Assembly (NCBI GenBank): GCA_028712345.1 | Contig: JAQTQF010000002.1 | Location: 1 to 19,776 of the forward strand | Source: Phycisphaerae bacterium | GTDB taxonomy: Bacteria > Planctomycetota > Phycisphaerae > Sedimentisphaerales > UBA12454 | DNA: 19,776 bases | Direction: 5' to 3' | Shown here: positions 1 to 6,447 of the stretch, piece by piece | Numbering within the stretch: position 1 is the stretch's first letter | How the letters are laid out: every line of letters begins with the position of its first letter | Position numbers and translations under genes: made by a program | Notes under the pieces: model-generated | What the model was told of the DNA's origin: nothing | The model's input: only the letters and a program-made list of their open reading frames with translations | The model's database searches: none

Positions 1-2
1 TT

Positions 3-1052
3 CAGTATTTTTTCCTCAACGGCAGGTTCATTCGCGATAAATTTCTCCTCCACGCCGTAAAAGAAGCATATCGAGGCCTGACCGAGCCGAATAAGTATCC
101 CGTACTTTTCCTGTTCCTGCAAATGCCCCCGCAAAGTTTCGATGTAAATGTGCACCCGACTAAAATTGAAGTTCGGTTCGACAATTCTAATCTCATTTAT
201 TCGCAGGTTCTCGGCCCTATCAGAGAAAAACTCCTCTCAATCGACCTCGATGTCCGTGCGACTCTGCCCGGAGGTCCCGCCGAGTCCTCAATTAGTCAGC
301 AGGAAACAAAACAAAGGATAACCGATGCGATGGCGGCATTCTTCAGTCAGAATAAATCACAGGGAACGACTCAGCGGCATTTTGATTTTTCAACTGTTGC
401 CAAAAAAAGCGACTCCCAGGCCGTTGCGATGCGACAGAATTTTTACGACGGCTCGCAGCTTCAGTCTTTCAGTCCGCAGCAGGAATATCTTCAGATTCAC
501 GACAGCTATATAATAACTCAGACCGAAGACGGATTTTTAATTATCGACCAGCACGCGCTCCACGAAAGAATTATGTACGAAGATATGTGCAGGAAACTCG
601 CCGCCGAGAACAGCGGACTCCAAACACAAAAATTGCTCATCCCTGAAACCTTTGAGCCGAGCACGGCGCAGTCGGAAGTTCTCGAAAACAACAAAGAGCT
701 GCTTGACCGGCTCGGCATAGAGATAGAACCTTTCGGACCCGGAATCTGGGCGGTGCAGGGATTTCCAGCTCTTCTGAATAAAGTAAATCCCATTGACTTT
801 ATGATAGATATGCTGGACATACTCTGCGATGCAGTAGGCAAAGTTGATTCCGAAAGGCTTTTGCATAAGATTCTTGATATGGCCGCCTGCAAAGCCGCGG
901 TAAAAGCAGGCCAGAGGCTTTCACAGGCCGAAATTAGCCAGCTTCTGGCAGACAAAGAAACCATCGAAAGAGCTTCAAGATGTCCACATGGAAGGCCCAC
1001 TATTATCAAATTTGGCCTGGCAGACCTGGAAAAACAATTCAAGAGAACATAA
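3..1052 (+). CDS. mutL: DNA mismatch repair protein MutL (3' part, 5' end outside window)
   Basis: MutL couples mismatch recognition by MutS to strand incision. The frame is open from the first full codon at position 3, so the gene starts upstream and the internal ATG at 123 is not its start. The first residues carry the end of the GHKL/transducer region (NGRFIRD, then DVNVHPTKIEVRF). After a polar linker comes the C-terminal dimerisation and nuclease domain. It has the endonuclease signature DQHALHERIMYE (DQHA-x2-E-x4-E), then ACKAAVKAG, CPHGRP, and an FKR near the end, matching the metal-site motifs of endonuclease-type MutL. It is therefore predicted to nick DNA itself, as in bacteria without MutH. 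The next gene is about 180 bases downstream behind its own promoter. Confidence 0.96.
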   Translation, partial: QYFFLNGRFIRDKFLLHAVKEAYRGLTEPNKYPVLFLFLQMPPQSFDVNVHPTKIEVRFDNSNLIYSQVLGPIREKLLSIDLDVRATLPGGPAESSISQQETKQRITDAMAAFFSQNKSQGTTQRHFDFSTVAKKSDSQAVAMRQNFYDGSQLQSFSPQQEYLQIHDSYIITQTEDGFLIIDQHALHERIMYEDMCRKLAAENSGLQTQKLLIPETFEPSTAQSEVLENNKELLDRLGIEIEPFGPGIWAVQGFPALLNKVNPIDFMIDMLDILCDAVGKVDSERLLHKILDMAACKAAVKAGQRLSQAEISQLLADKETIERASRCPHGRPTIIKFGLADLEKQFKRT

Positions 1053-1062
1053 CAACTCTTTT

Positions 1063-1104
1063 GTTTGCAAGGAGTTAAGAATAAAACCGAAATAACTTGC
1101 AAAC
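1063..1104. repeat. 9-bp perfect inverted repeat after mutL
   Basis: GTTTGCAAG (1063-1071) and CTTGCAAAC (1096-1104) are perfect inverted copies 24 bases apart, just after the mutL stop. There is no T-run after it, so it is not a classical terminator. Its right arm overlaps the -35 box proposed for the next gene, so it could be an operator-like site or a weak mutL 3' structure. Confidence 0.4.
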
Positions 1105-1125
1105 CTGTAATTCACTTACTATATT
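1098..1125 (+). promoter_or_regulatory. Putative sigma70-type promoter for the DksA-like gene
   Basis: TTGCAA (1098-1103, 4 of 6 matches to consensus) is followed after 16 bases by TATATT (1120-1125, 5 of 6). A 6-bp hairpin, AGGTCT/AGACCT at 1129-1134 and 1142-1147, would lie at the very 5' end of the transcript. Expected start is near 1132, giving a leader of about 100 bases. Prediction by eye only. Confidence 0.45.
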
Positions 1126-1235
1126 ATCAGGTCTTAATGTGAGACCTTTGGATGATTACGAGGTAAAAAAGGTACCTGTGCTACTATGGGCTAAAATTTC
1201 AACAGGCCAGACAGACAGTGAAAAAGAAAGAGAAT

Positions 1236-1742
1236 ATGAAAAAAGCAGCTAAGACCAAAGTCGCAAAGAAGCCGACGCGTAAGAAGAAAAAGAATGTTCC
1301 TGTATATACAAAGACCAGTGAATATTTGACAGCCGAAGAGGTTGCGTATTATAAAAGCATTTTGCTTGATAAAATGCATGAAATCATTGGCGATGTTAAT
1401 TCCATCGAAGATGAAGCCCTGAAGAAATCCCGCAGCGATGCTACGGGCGACTTGTCCAGTATGCCGATACATATGGCTGATATCGGTACCGATAATTACG
1501 AGCAGGAATTTGCGTTAAATCTAATCGACAGCGAAAGAAAAATCCTTCGTGAAATTAACGAAGCCCTGCAGCGAATCGACGAGGAAACTTACGGAATTTG
1601 CGAAGTTACAGGCAGGGGAATTTTAAAGGCTCGGCTTGAGGCAAGACCATGGGCACGGTACTGTATGGCCTATGCCAAACTGGTAGAAAAGGGTGCGGTT
1701 ATCGCAGGAGACCCGGTACCAGAAACTATTGATCTGGATTAA
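1236..1742 (+). CDS. DksA/TraR family transcription regulator with degenerate zinc finger
   Basis: Proteins of this family bind in the RNA polymerase secondary channel and tune initiation, often with ppGpp. The protein has a lysine-rich N-terminal tail, then a region resembling the DksA coiled coil with acidic residues at its tip (MADIGTDNYEQEF). The C-terminal finger segment runs YGICEVTG...RLEARPWARYCMAYAK. The usual four cysteines are reduced to two, in a C-x2-T / C-x2-A pattern. That is the pattern known from the zinc-independent DksA2 of Pseudomonas aeruginosa. The frame is also open to a GTG at 1218, but that codon has no ribosome-binding site. The ATG at 1236 follows AAAGAAAGAG, so I prefer it (168 residues). 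Role in transcription control is certain only at family level. Confidence 0.88.
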   Translation: MKKAAKTKVAKKPTRKKKKNVPVYTKTSEYLTAEEVAYYKSILLDKMHEIIGDVNSIEDEALKKSRSDATGDLSSMPIHMADIGTDNYEQEFALNLIDSERKILREINEALQRIDEETYGICEVTGRGILKARLEARPWARYCMAYAKLVEKGAVIAGDPVPETIDLD

Positions 1743-1753
1743 AAACCTTTAAC

Positions 1754-1779
1754 AGAGCCGCGACAGTAATGGAGCGGTA
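1754..1779. repeat. Intergenic repeat, uninterrupted copy
   Basis: Contains AGAGCCGCGACAG followed directly by TAATGGAGCGGTA. The reverse complement of both halves recurs at 14692-14749, where 32 extra bases separate them. This copy therefore looks like the unoccupied form of the same repeat. Confidence 0.6.
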
Positions 1780-2010
1780 TTTCAATCTCGTTTAACCATC
1801 TCGAAACATAAGTTATCATTCCCGCGAAAGCGACAATTCATAGAAGCCGAGTCCGCCTCTGGCGGATAAGCGACCGGAATGGTTTGCGTAATCGGCCGGA
1901 ATATCGAAATAATCTATTTGGGACCACCTCTTCAAAGACAAAGACGCCGTCACTGCCGCAAAACTCCTCCTCGACCTGTTCGAAAATCGCCAATCCATTA
2001 AGTTTTTATT

Positions 2011-2039
2011 TTTACCTTTTCTATGTTTAAGGCTATAAT
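2011..2039 (+). promoter_or_regulatory. Putative promoter of restriction locus A
   Basis: TTTACC (2011-2016, 4 of 6) is followed after 17 bases by a perfect TATAAT (2034-2039). The ATG of the 43-codon remnant lies only 10 bases past the -10 box, so its transcript would have almost no leader. The promoter looks like that of the older methyltransferase gene and probably now drives the endonuclease and methyltransferase downstream. Confidence 0.5.
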
Positions 2040-2049
2040 TCGTCCTGAT

Positions 2050-2181
2050 ATGGCAAAGAAATCCAAATCCGGTTCCAAAACACCCAAGCCGCTCGGCAAA
2101 CCCTCATCTCTGCTCGATACAAGGGTAATCTACTGCGGCGACAACCTCGAACGATCAAAAAAGCTATCTTTTGTTAAATAA
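2050..2181 (+). pseudogene. N-terminal remnant of a DNA methyltransferase (43 codons)
   Basis: The reading frame starts with a lysine/serine-rich segment and continues with SLLDTRVIYCGDNLE, then ends at TAA after a few unrelated residues. The segment VIYCGDNLE is typical of the N-terminus of beta-class site-specific DNA methyltransferases, where it is normally followed by a DLIYIDPPF motif. That motif and everything after it are missing here. It is a truncated gene head, with promoter and start intact, directly in front of a strong GGAGG site and the restriction endonuclease gene. It could now act as a leader peptide for the operon. That it is a remnant rather than a small functional gene is inference from the motif. 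Confidence 0.65.
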
Positions 2182-2192
2182 CTGGAGGATAA

Positions 2193-2975
2193 ATGAACCA
2201 TTGGACAGCCTTAAGTATTGAGTATGCAAACCAAAGAAATTATCTTGATGATTTATTTAAAGTTTATCCCTGCATACCAGACGGAATACGAGATATTGAC
2301 TCGGAAAAATGGCAGGCTGTCGAAAAGGCCTTTAACGAAAGGGATAACGCCCGACTTATTAAAACTCTCTTATCGTTAAAACTTTTTCCTATAAAGGACT
2401 CTTATGTAGCATATTTACGAAAAGACCATTCCGCCATAGACCGTAATCCGGAAACTGTAAATCGATTATGCGGCAGATTGTACCAGATGGGTCTGCCTGA
2501 TATATTCGAAAGATGCTCAGAGCCAAAGGAAACAAACCGGCAAATCGGCCCGCTTTTTCATAGATGGATTCAGAACAAATCTTTGGGAGTTGTGCTTCTG
2601 GAGCATGATAAATTTCTTGCTACCACCAGCAACGCCATATTACAAGGCAGCGACAGGGAGCTTATGGAATTTGCCAATGCACATTTAAGTTACAAAGGCA
2701 CAAAAGGGTTAGATTTTATTGCTCGCTTCAATAAGAAATATGTTGTAGGCGAGGCCAAATTTTTGACTGACTTTGGCGGACATCAGAATGCGCAGTTTGA
2801 GGACGCAAAAAATTTACTTAAAAATACATCTGTTAAAGCTATAAAAGTAGCGATACTCGATGGAGTTCTGTACATTCCCAAGAAAACTAAAATGCACAAA
2901 TTTCTCAAAGAATGTCCCCAAACATATAATATAATGAGTTGTTTGGTTTTGCGTGATTTCTTATACCAAATTTAG
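2193..2975 (+). CDS. Type II-like restriction endonuclease, PD-(D/E)XK fold (locus A)
   Basis: A 260-residue protein with no close family that I can name. Residues 171-205 read KGLDFIARF...YVVGEAKFL.DFGGHQNAQ, giving an Asp at 174 and a Glu-x-Lys at 187-189. That spacing fits a PD-(D/E)XK nuclease site, and the following GGHQNAQF is like many type II enzymes. The N-terminal 160 residues are mostly helical and probably help with DNA recognition or dimer formation. GGAGG at 2184-2188 lies four bases before the ATG. The methyltransferase gene starts 31 bases after its stop, the usual arrangement of a restriction-modification pair. Codons are AT-richer than in mutL or the capD-like gene. The recognition site cannot be read from the sequence. 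Confidence 0.72.
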   Translation: MNHWTALSIEYANQRNYLDDLFKVYPCIPDGIRDIDSEKWQAVEKAFNERDNARLIKTLLSLKLFPIKDSYVAYLRKDHSAIDRNPETVNRLCGRLYQMGLPDIFERCSEPKETNRQIGPLFHRWIQNKSLGVVLLEHDKFLATTSNAILQGSDRELMEFANAHLSYKGTKGLDFIARFNKKYVVGEAKFLTDFGGHQNAQFEDAKNLLKNTSVKAIKVAILDGVLYIPKKTKMHKFLKECPQTYNIMSCLVLRDFLYQI

Positions 2976-3006
2976 CCTTGATATCATATAATATCGAGCG
3001 AAACAT

Positions 3007-4188
3007 ATGAAACTGCATTACAAAAACAAAAAAGACGCAAATTCTCTTCTGGAGACAACGAAAGCGGCTGTTTTAACGCCGGTTGGGGAGCAATTTGAGA
3101 CTCCAAACAAAATCATAAAGGGCGATAATCTTGAAGTGATGCAGGCTTTACTTCAAGACTTTAACTTTCGGGCAAAAATAGACCTGGTCTATATCGACCC
3201 TCCATTTGCAACCAAGACGGTTTTTAAGCATAACGAATCTCGCACCTCAACGGTCAGTTTCGGCCACGAAGATAATATTGCGTACTCGGATGTCCTTGTG
3301 GGCGCTGAATATCTGGAATTTTTACGAGAGAGACTTATTTTTATTCGGGAATTAATGGCTGATCACGCATCTATTTATCTGCATATTGACTATAAGGTTG
3401 GGCATTATGTTAAAGTGATTATGGATGAAATTTTTGGTCAGAATAATTTCAGAAATGATATAACACGGATAAAATGCAATCCTAAAAATTTTCAACGAAA
3501 AGGATACAGCAACATAAAAGATTTAATTCTTTTTTATACCAAAACCAGCAACTTTACCTGGAACGAGCCCCGTGCTGATATTCCAGAGAAAGATGTCGAA
3601 AGACTGTTTTCAAAGATAGATGAGAAAGGCCGCAGATATACGACAACTCCTTTGCATGCACCCGGGGAAACGAAAAATGGAAACACAGGTAAATTATGGA
3701 AGGGATTAATGCCTCCTAAAGGCAGACACTGGAGATACGACCCTGCCGTATTAGACCGGTTAGATAGTGAAGGGCTTATCGAATGGTCAAGCACCGGTAA
3801 TCCTCGAAAAATTATATATGCGGACGACGCCCAGGCTAACGGCAAAAGAATACAGGATATCTGGGAATTCAAGGATTCGCCGTATCCAAGCTATCCAACA
3901 GAAAAAAACTTAGACCTTTTAAAATTGATTATTCAGACATCTTCAAACCCCGGGCAGTTAGTTTTCGATTGTTTCTGTGGTTCGGGCTCTACGCTTTCAG
4001 CGGCTCATAAACTGCACAGAAACTGGGTCGGCATTGATAATTCCGATATAGCCGTCCAGACGACTATCGGCAGATTTACGCCATCTGAAGATGCGCTGTT
4101 TGACAGGGAAACACCCTATAATTATTTTGAGGCACAGAGCGATCAAAAAGATTTTACGCCTCATTCAATACATACGACTATGCGATGA
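3007..4188 (+). CDS. Site-specific DNA methyltransferase, beta class, probably adenine-N6 (locus A)
   Basis: This enzyme would protect host DNA from the adjacent endonuclease. In order, it has GDNLEVMQAL (residues 39-48), the catalytic motif IV in DLVYIDPPF (DPPF at 64-67), a variable region of about 240 residues that likely reads the target, and the AdoMet-binding motif I in VFDCFCGSGST (FCGSG at 323-327) followed by WVGIDNS. Motif IV before motif I marks the beta class, as in the N6_N4_Mtase family. DPPF rather than SPPY favours adenine-N6 over cytosine-N4. It ends at TGA 4186-4188. The same frame stays open for 32 further codons to TAA at 4285, so either the C-terminus was shortened by a nonsense mutation or a fragment of another gene follows. 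Confidence 0.9.
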   Translation: MKLHYKNKKDANSLLETTKAAVLTPVGEQFETPNKIIKGDNLEVMQALLQDFNFRAKIDLVYIDPPFATKTVFKHNESRTSTVSFGHEDNIAYSDVLVGAEYLEFLRERLIFIRELMADHASIYLHIDYKVGHYVKVIMDEIFGQNNFRNDITRIKCNPKNFQRKGYSNIKDLILFYTKTSNFTWNEPRADIPEKDVERLFSKIDEKGRRYTTTPLHAPGETKNGNTGKLWKGLMPPKGRHWRYDPAVLDRLDSEGLIEWSSTGNPRKIIYADDAQANGKRIQDIWEFKDSPYPSYPTEKNLDLLKLIIQTSSNPGQLVFDCFCGSGSTLSAAHKLHRNWVGIDNSDIAVQTTIGRFTPSEDALFDRETPYNYFEAQSDQKDFTPHSIHTTMR

Positions 4189-4287
4189 GAAAAATACAAT
4201 CTTTCTTTCAGTAAAACCGGCAAGAGCATTATCGCCTTAACCGTAAAAGATATTTTGGACGAACAAATCGCCTATAAATTGGCGTAA
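4189..4287 (+). pseudogene. C-terminal fragment of a DNA methyltransferase-like gene
   Basis: Directly after the TGA of the methyltransferase, the same frame reads 32 sense codons including NLSFSKTGKSIIALTVKDIL and a final YKLA before TAA. It has no start codon of its own. It reads like a protein end. One explanation is the tail of the same older methyltransferase whose head is at 2050-2181. The other is the original tail of the present methyltransferase, cut off by the TGA. The sequence alone does not choose between these. Confidence 0.45.
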
Positions 4288-4665
4288 AATATAACAAACA
4301 AGTTGGAGAAAATTAAAGGAAAATTAAAGGGGTCAGACCCCGTTTCCTGCTAAATCATTTTTATAACTTATTTTCTCTGCGTCTCTGTGCTCTCTGTGAG
4401 CTCGGTGGCTAATAAAATCAGTGAAATTTATCCGCCTGTGGCGGCATTGAACCCGCCTCCGGCGAACTAAATACCATATACCAAATACAAAAAATCCGCG
4501 TCATCCGTGCAATCCGCGGTTAATTTTTTCGTATCTTTGTGCCTTCATGGCTATTTAAAAATCCGCGAAACTTATCCGCCGAAGCTTTCTTGTCCTTCCG
4601 TAGTTTCTTACGAAGGAGGAAGGGGAGGCGAATCTGCGTTAATCAGTGTTTGAAAAAATCGTGTT

Positions 4666-4688
4666 AATTCGTGTCCATTCGTGGCTAA
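4666..4688. repeat. Copy of the 23-bp repeat that flanks the mrr gene
   Basis: This copy matches the right-hand mrr-flanking repeat (17369-17391) in the same orientation with one mismatch in 23 bases. It lies in a run of three 10-base units, GTGTTAATTC, GTGTCCATTC and GTGGCTAATT. Confidence 0.75.
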
Positions 4689-4748
4689 TTAGGAATTTAA
4701 AATTAAAAATTCCTTCTTTCCTCTAACCGTTCTATCCATTCCCCGCTA

Positions 4749-4776
4749 TTGCGGAGAACTTTTTTTTTCATATAAT
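4749..4776 (+). promoter_or_regulatory. Putative promoter of yacG, possibly leaderless
   Basis: A perfect TATAAT (4771-4776) ends eight bases before the yacG ATG. TTGCGG (4749-4754, 3 of 6) lies 16 bases upstream. Initiation about seven bases after the -10 box would start the RNA at or next to the ATG. No ribosome-binding site is present between them. Confidence 0.4.
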
Positions 4777-4784
4777 AGCTGCCT

Positions 4785-4997
4785 ATGGAATTTTACTGCC
4801 CAATTTGTAAAAAAGCCGTTAGTAAACCTTCAAAAACCGGCGAAAAAAACACTGAAACAGCGGGGGTTTTCCCGTTTTGCTCTAAAAGGTGCAAATTAAT
4901 CGACCTCAACTGCTGGTTCGACAGCGGCTATGTCATTTCCAGCCCGCTCAAAGAGCAGGAAGCGAACCCGCCAAATGAGCCGGAAAATATGTTGTAA
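4785..4997 (+). CDS. yacG: YacG-type zinc protein, DNA gyrase inhibitor
   Basis: A 70-residue protein with the YacG zinc-finger layout: CPIC (Cys5, Cys8), then FPFCSKRCKLIDLNCW (Cys32, Cys36). YacG of E. coli binds the GyrB C-terminal region and blocks DNA binding by gyrase. The FCSKRCKLIDL stretch is the family hallmark, and length is normal for the family. The loop between the two cysteine pairs is longer than in E. coli. The proline- and acid-rich tail is unstructured-looking. There is no Shine-Dalgarno sequence before the ATG, and a -10 box sits immediately upstream. Confidence 0.88.
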   Translation: MEFYCPICKKAVSKPSKTGEKNTETAGVFPFCSKRCKLIDLNCWFDSGYVISSPLKEQEANPPNEPENML

Positions 4998-5075
4998 TAA
5001 CCACTTAAATAGAGATAATGAAAGCAAATTCAGGACATACAATATTGTGGGTTTTTGATTTGAAAGGATTGCAAG

Positions 5076-6422
5076 ATGGGTGAGCAATTAAATCTGACTC
5101 AATTTTGTGATAATTTTCCGTTTTTAAATATCTTCAAGGCTTTTCGAATAGCCGTCCAGCCAGCCAGGGTACTGACAGCCTTTCTGGCGATTGTGATAAT
5201 TTTCGTTGCCGGCTGGCTTATGGATTTTTCAAAGACAGTTGTCGTCTCCGGTTCGACTGCACAGAGAGATTATAGATTTTCAAGGCTCACCAGCGCCGTT
5301 AGTTATCCAACGGAGCTTCACTGTTTTGTCAGTGATCCGGACCGTCTTGACAGATTCATCAACAGTTATAAAGACCGGCCGAATGCGGAAAAAGCGGGAG
5401 TTTTTAATACATTGTCTAACTTTTGTATCGCCAGGTTCAACCTGGCAGTTATTTCCATCCCGACATTAGATTTTAACAGTCTTATTTCTGCCGTAGCCGA
5501 ATCCATTCTTGCCCTTGTCTGGGCGATTAAATATCACACCGTTTATACCTCTGTATTTTTATTCCTTTCACTCGTCGTTATCAGTATTGCAGGCGGGGCA
5601 ATATGCAGAGGTGCCGCGATGCGGTTTTCAGCGGGTCAGACACTGGGAATGTCAACGGGTCTGAAGTTCTCGCTTAAAAAGTTTATCTCACTTTTTGGTG
5701 CGGTTTTAGCGCCTGTCATATTAATCGCCTCTTTAGGTTATCTAATAATACTCCTGATAGGATTGCTTGCTAATATCCCATGGGCAGGAGAAATAATCTT
5801 TGCCTTATCTTTTGCCATTGTTCTTTTTACAGGTACTATTATGGCATTTGTGGCTATCTGGGCGATAACGGGCGGAACTTTGATGTTCGGGGCGATGGGA
5901 TATGAAAGTTCCGATACTTTCGATATCATCACAAGAACATTTATTTACCTCCGCGCAAAACCATGGCTCTTCGTTTTTTATTCGGCCTCTGCCGTGGTTT
6001 ACGGGGCGATATGTTATTTGTTCGTCAGGCTTTTTGCCTTTCTGATGCTTGTTTTGGGCAGATATTTTCTTGCCGTTATTATGTGGACAAAGGCCGGAAG
6101 GGCCGAGACGGTCAGCAAGCTTGATGCTCTCTGGCCCCAGCCGGAGTTTTTCAATCTTGCGGGAAACGCACTGGAAATAACCAAAAGGCCAACAGAATCC
6201 CTGGCGGCTTTTATTGTTTATCTGGAAATACTTGCCGTAGCGGCTGTTGTTTTTGCCGTGGCGATGAGCTTTTATTTTTCAGCCAATTCCATTATTTATT
6301 GCCTTTTGAGAAAAAAGGTCGATGGTACGGCAATTGAAGAAGTTTTTGTTGAAACAGAACCGGCAGAACAACAGGAAGCCGAAGTAATTGAACTTTCTGC
6401 CGACGCCGAACAGCCCGAATAA
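5076..6422 (+). CDS. Polytopic membrane protein of unknown function
   Basis: I do not recognise a family. The 448-residue protein has a soluble N-terminus of about 30 residues, then a membrane helix (VLTAFLAIVIIFVAGWLMDF). An extracytoplasmic loop of about 90 residues, holding two cysteines, follows. After it come roughly five to seven more hydrophobic segments between residues 150 and 420. The tail is strongly acidic (VETEPAEQQEAEVIELSADAEQPE region). AAAGGATTG before the ATG gives a reasonable ribosome-binding site. The downstream dehydratase gene starts 25 bases after its stop, so the two are probably co-transcribed, and a role linked to the cell envelope is a reasonable guess. No catalytic or transport motif was seen. 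Confidence 0.85.
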   Translation: MGEQLNLTQFCDNFPFLNIFKAFRIAVQPARVLTAFLAIVIIFVAGWLMDFSKTVVVSGSTAQRDYRFSRLTSAVSYPTELHCFVSDPDRLDRFINSYKDRPNAEKAGVFNTLSNFCIARFNLAVISIPTLDFNSLISAVAESILALVWAIKYHTVYTSVFLFLSLVVISIAGGAICRGAAMRFSAGQTLGMSTGLKFSLKKFISLFGAVLAPVILIASLGYLIILLIGLLANIPWAGEIIFALSFAIVLFTGTIMAFVAIWAITGGTLMFGAMGYESSDTFDIITRTFIYLRAKPWLFVFYSASAVVYGAICYLFVRLFAFLMLVLGRYFLAVIMWTKAGRAETVSKLDALWPQPEFFNLAGNALEITKRPTESLAAFIVYLEILAVAAVVFAVAMSFYFSANSIIYCLLRKKVDGTAIEEVFVETEPAEQQEAEVIELSADAEQPE

Positions 6423-6447
6423 TCTTGTTAAATTAGCGAATGGAAAA

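Larger units (their letters stand above)
1743..2049. other. Intergenic region of nested palindromes and possible gene debris
   Basis: No intact gene is seen here. A palindromic element has outer arms CATTCC (1817-1822) and GGAATG (1876-1881). Inside it lies the small palindrome TCCGCCTCTGGCGGA (1852-1866), a motif that recurs with a changed centre at 4431 and 16394. From 1913 to 2038 a start-less + frame reads as plausible protein (HLFKDKDAVTAAKLLLDLF) before a stop. It may be debris of a lost gene, but I do not recognise it. Confidence 0.5.
4288..4784. other. Gene-free stretch packed with short repeats
   Basis: No gene is supported here. It holds the palindrome GGGGTCAGACCCC (4329-4341), and a CTCTGTG-type 9-bp periodic run at about 4377-4400. 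It also has TCCGCC-tgt-GGCGG (4431-4444), CGCC-tcc-GGCG (4454-4464), and an ATCCGCG-type run at about 4494-4520. A CTTTGTGCCTTCATGGCT run (about 4530-4552) is related in inverted orientation to 8430-8452. An imperfect hairpin lies near 4590-4616, and 10-bp units repeat at 4661-4690. This is the densest repeat patch in the window and sits at the downstream edge of restriction locus A. Confidence 0.65.

Noticed and set aside
518..1102. Open frame of 194 codons on the - strand
   Set aside because: It is opposite the conserved C-terminal domain of mutL and has no ribosome-binding site or family motif.
1816..1998. 60-codon frame on the - strand
   Set aside because: It crosses the palindromic repeats and has no ribosome-binding site or protein-like pattern.
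4377..4690. CRISPR-like array
   Set aside because: The units are 9-10 bases, degenerate and without spacers of constant length; no cas gene is present.
6388..6447. Upstream start for the WbpM-like protein
   Set aside because: It would overlap the membrane-protein gene by 35 bases and add residues unlike the family; the ATG at 6448 is better placed.
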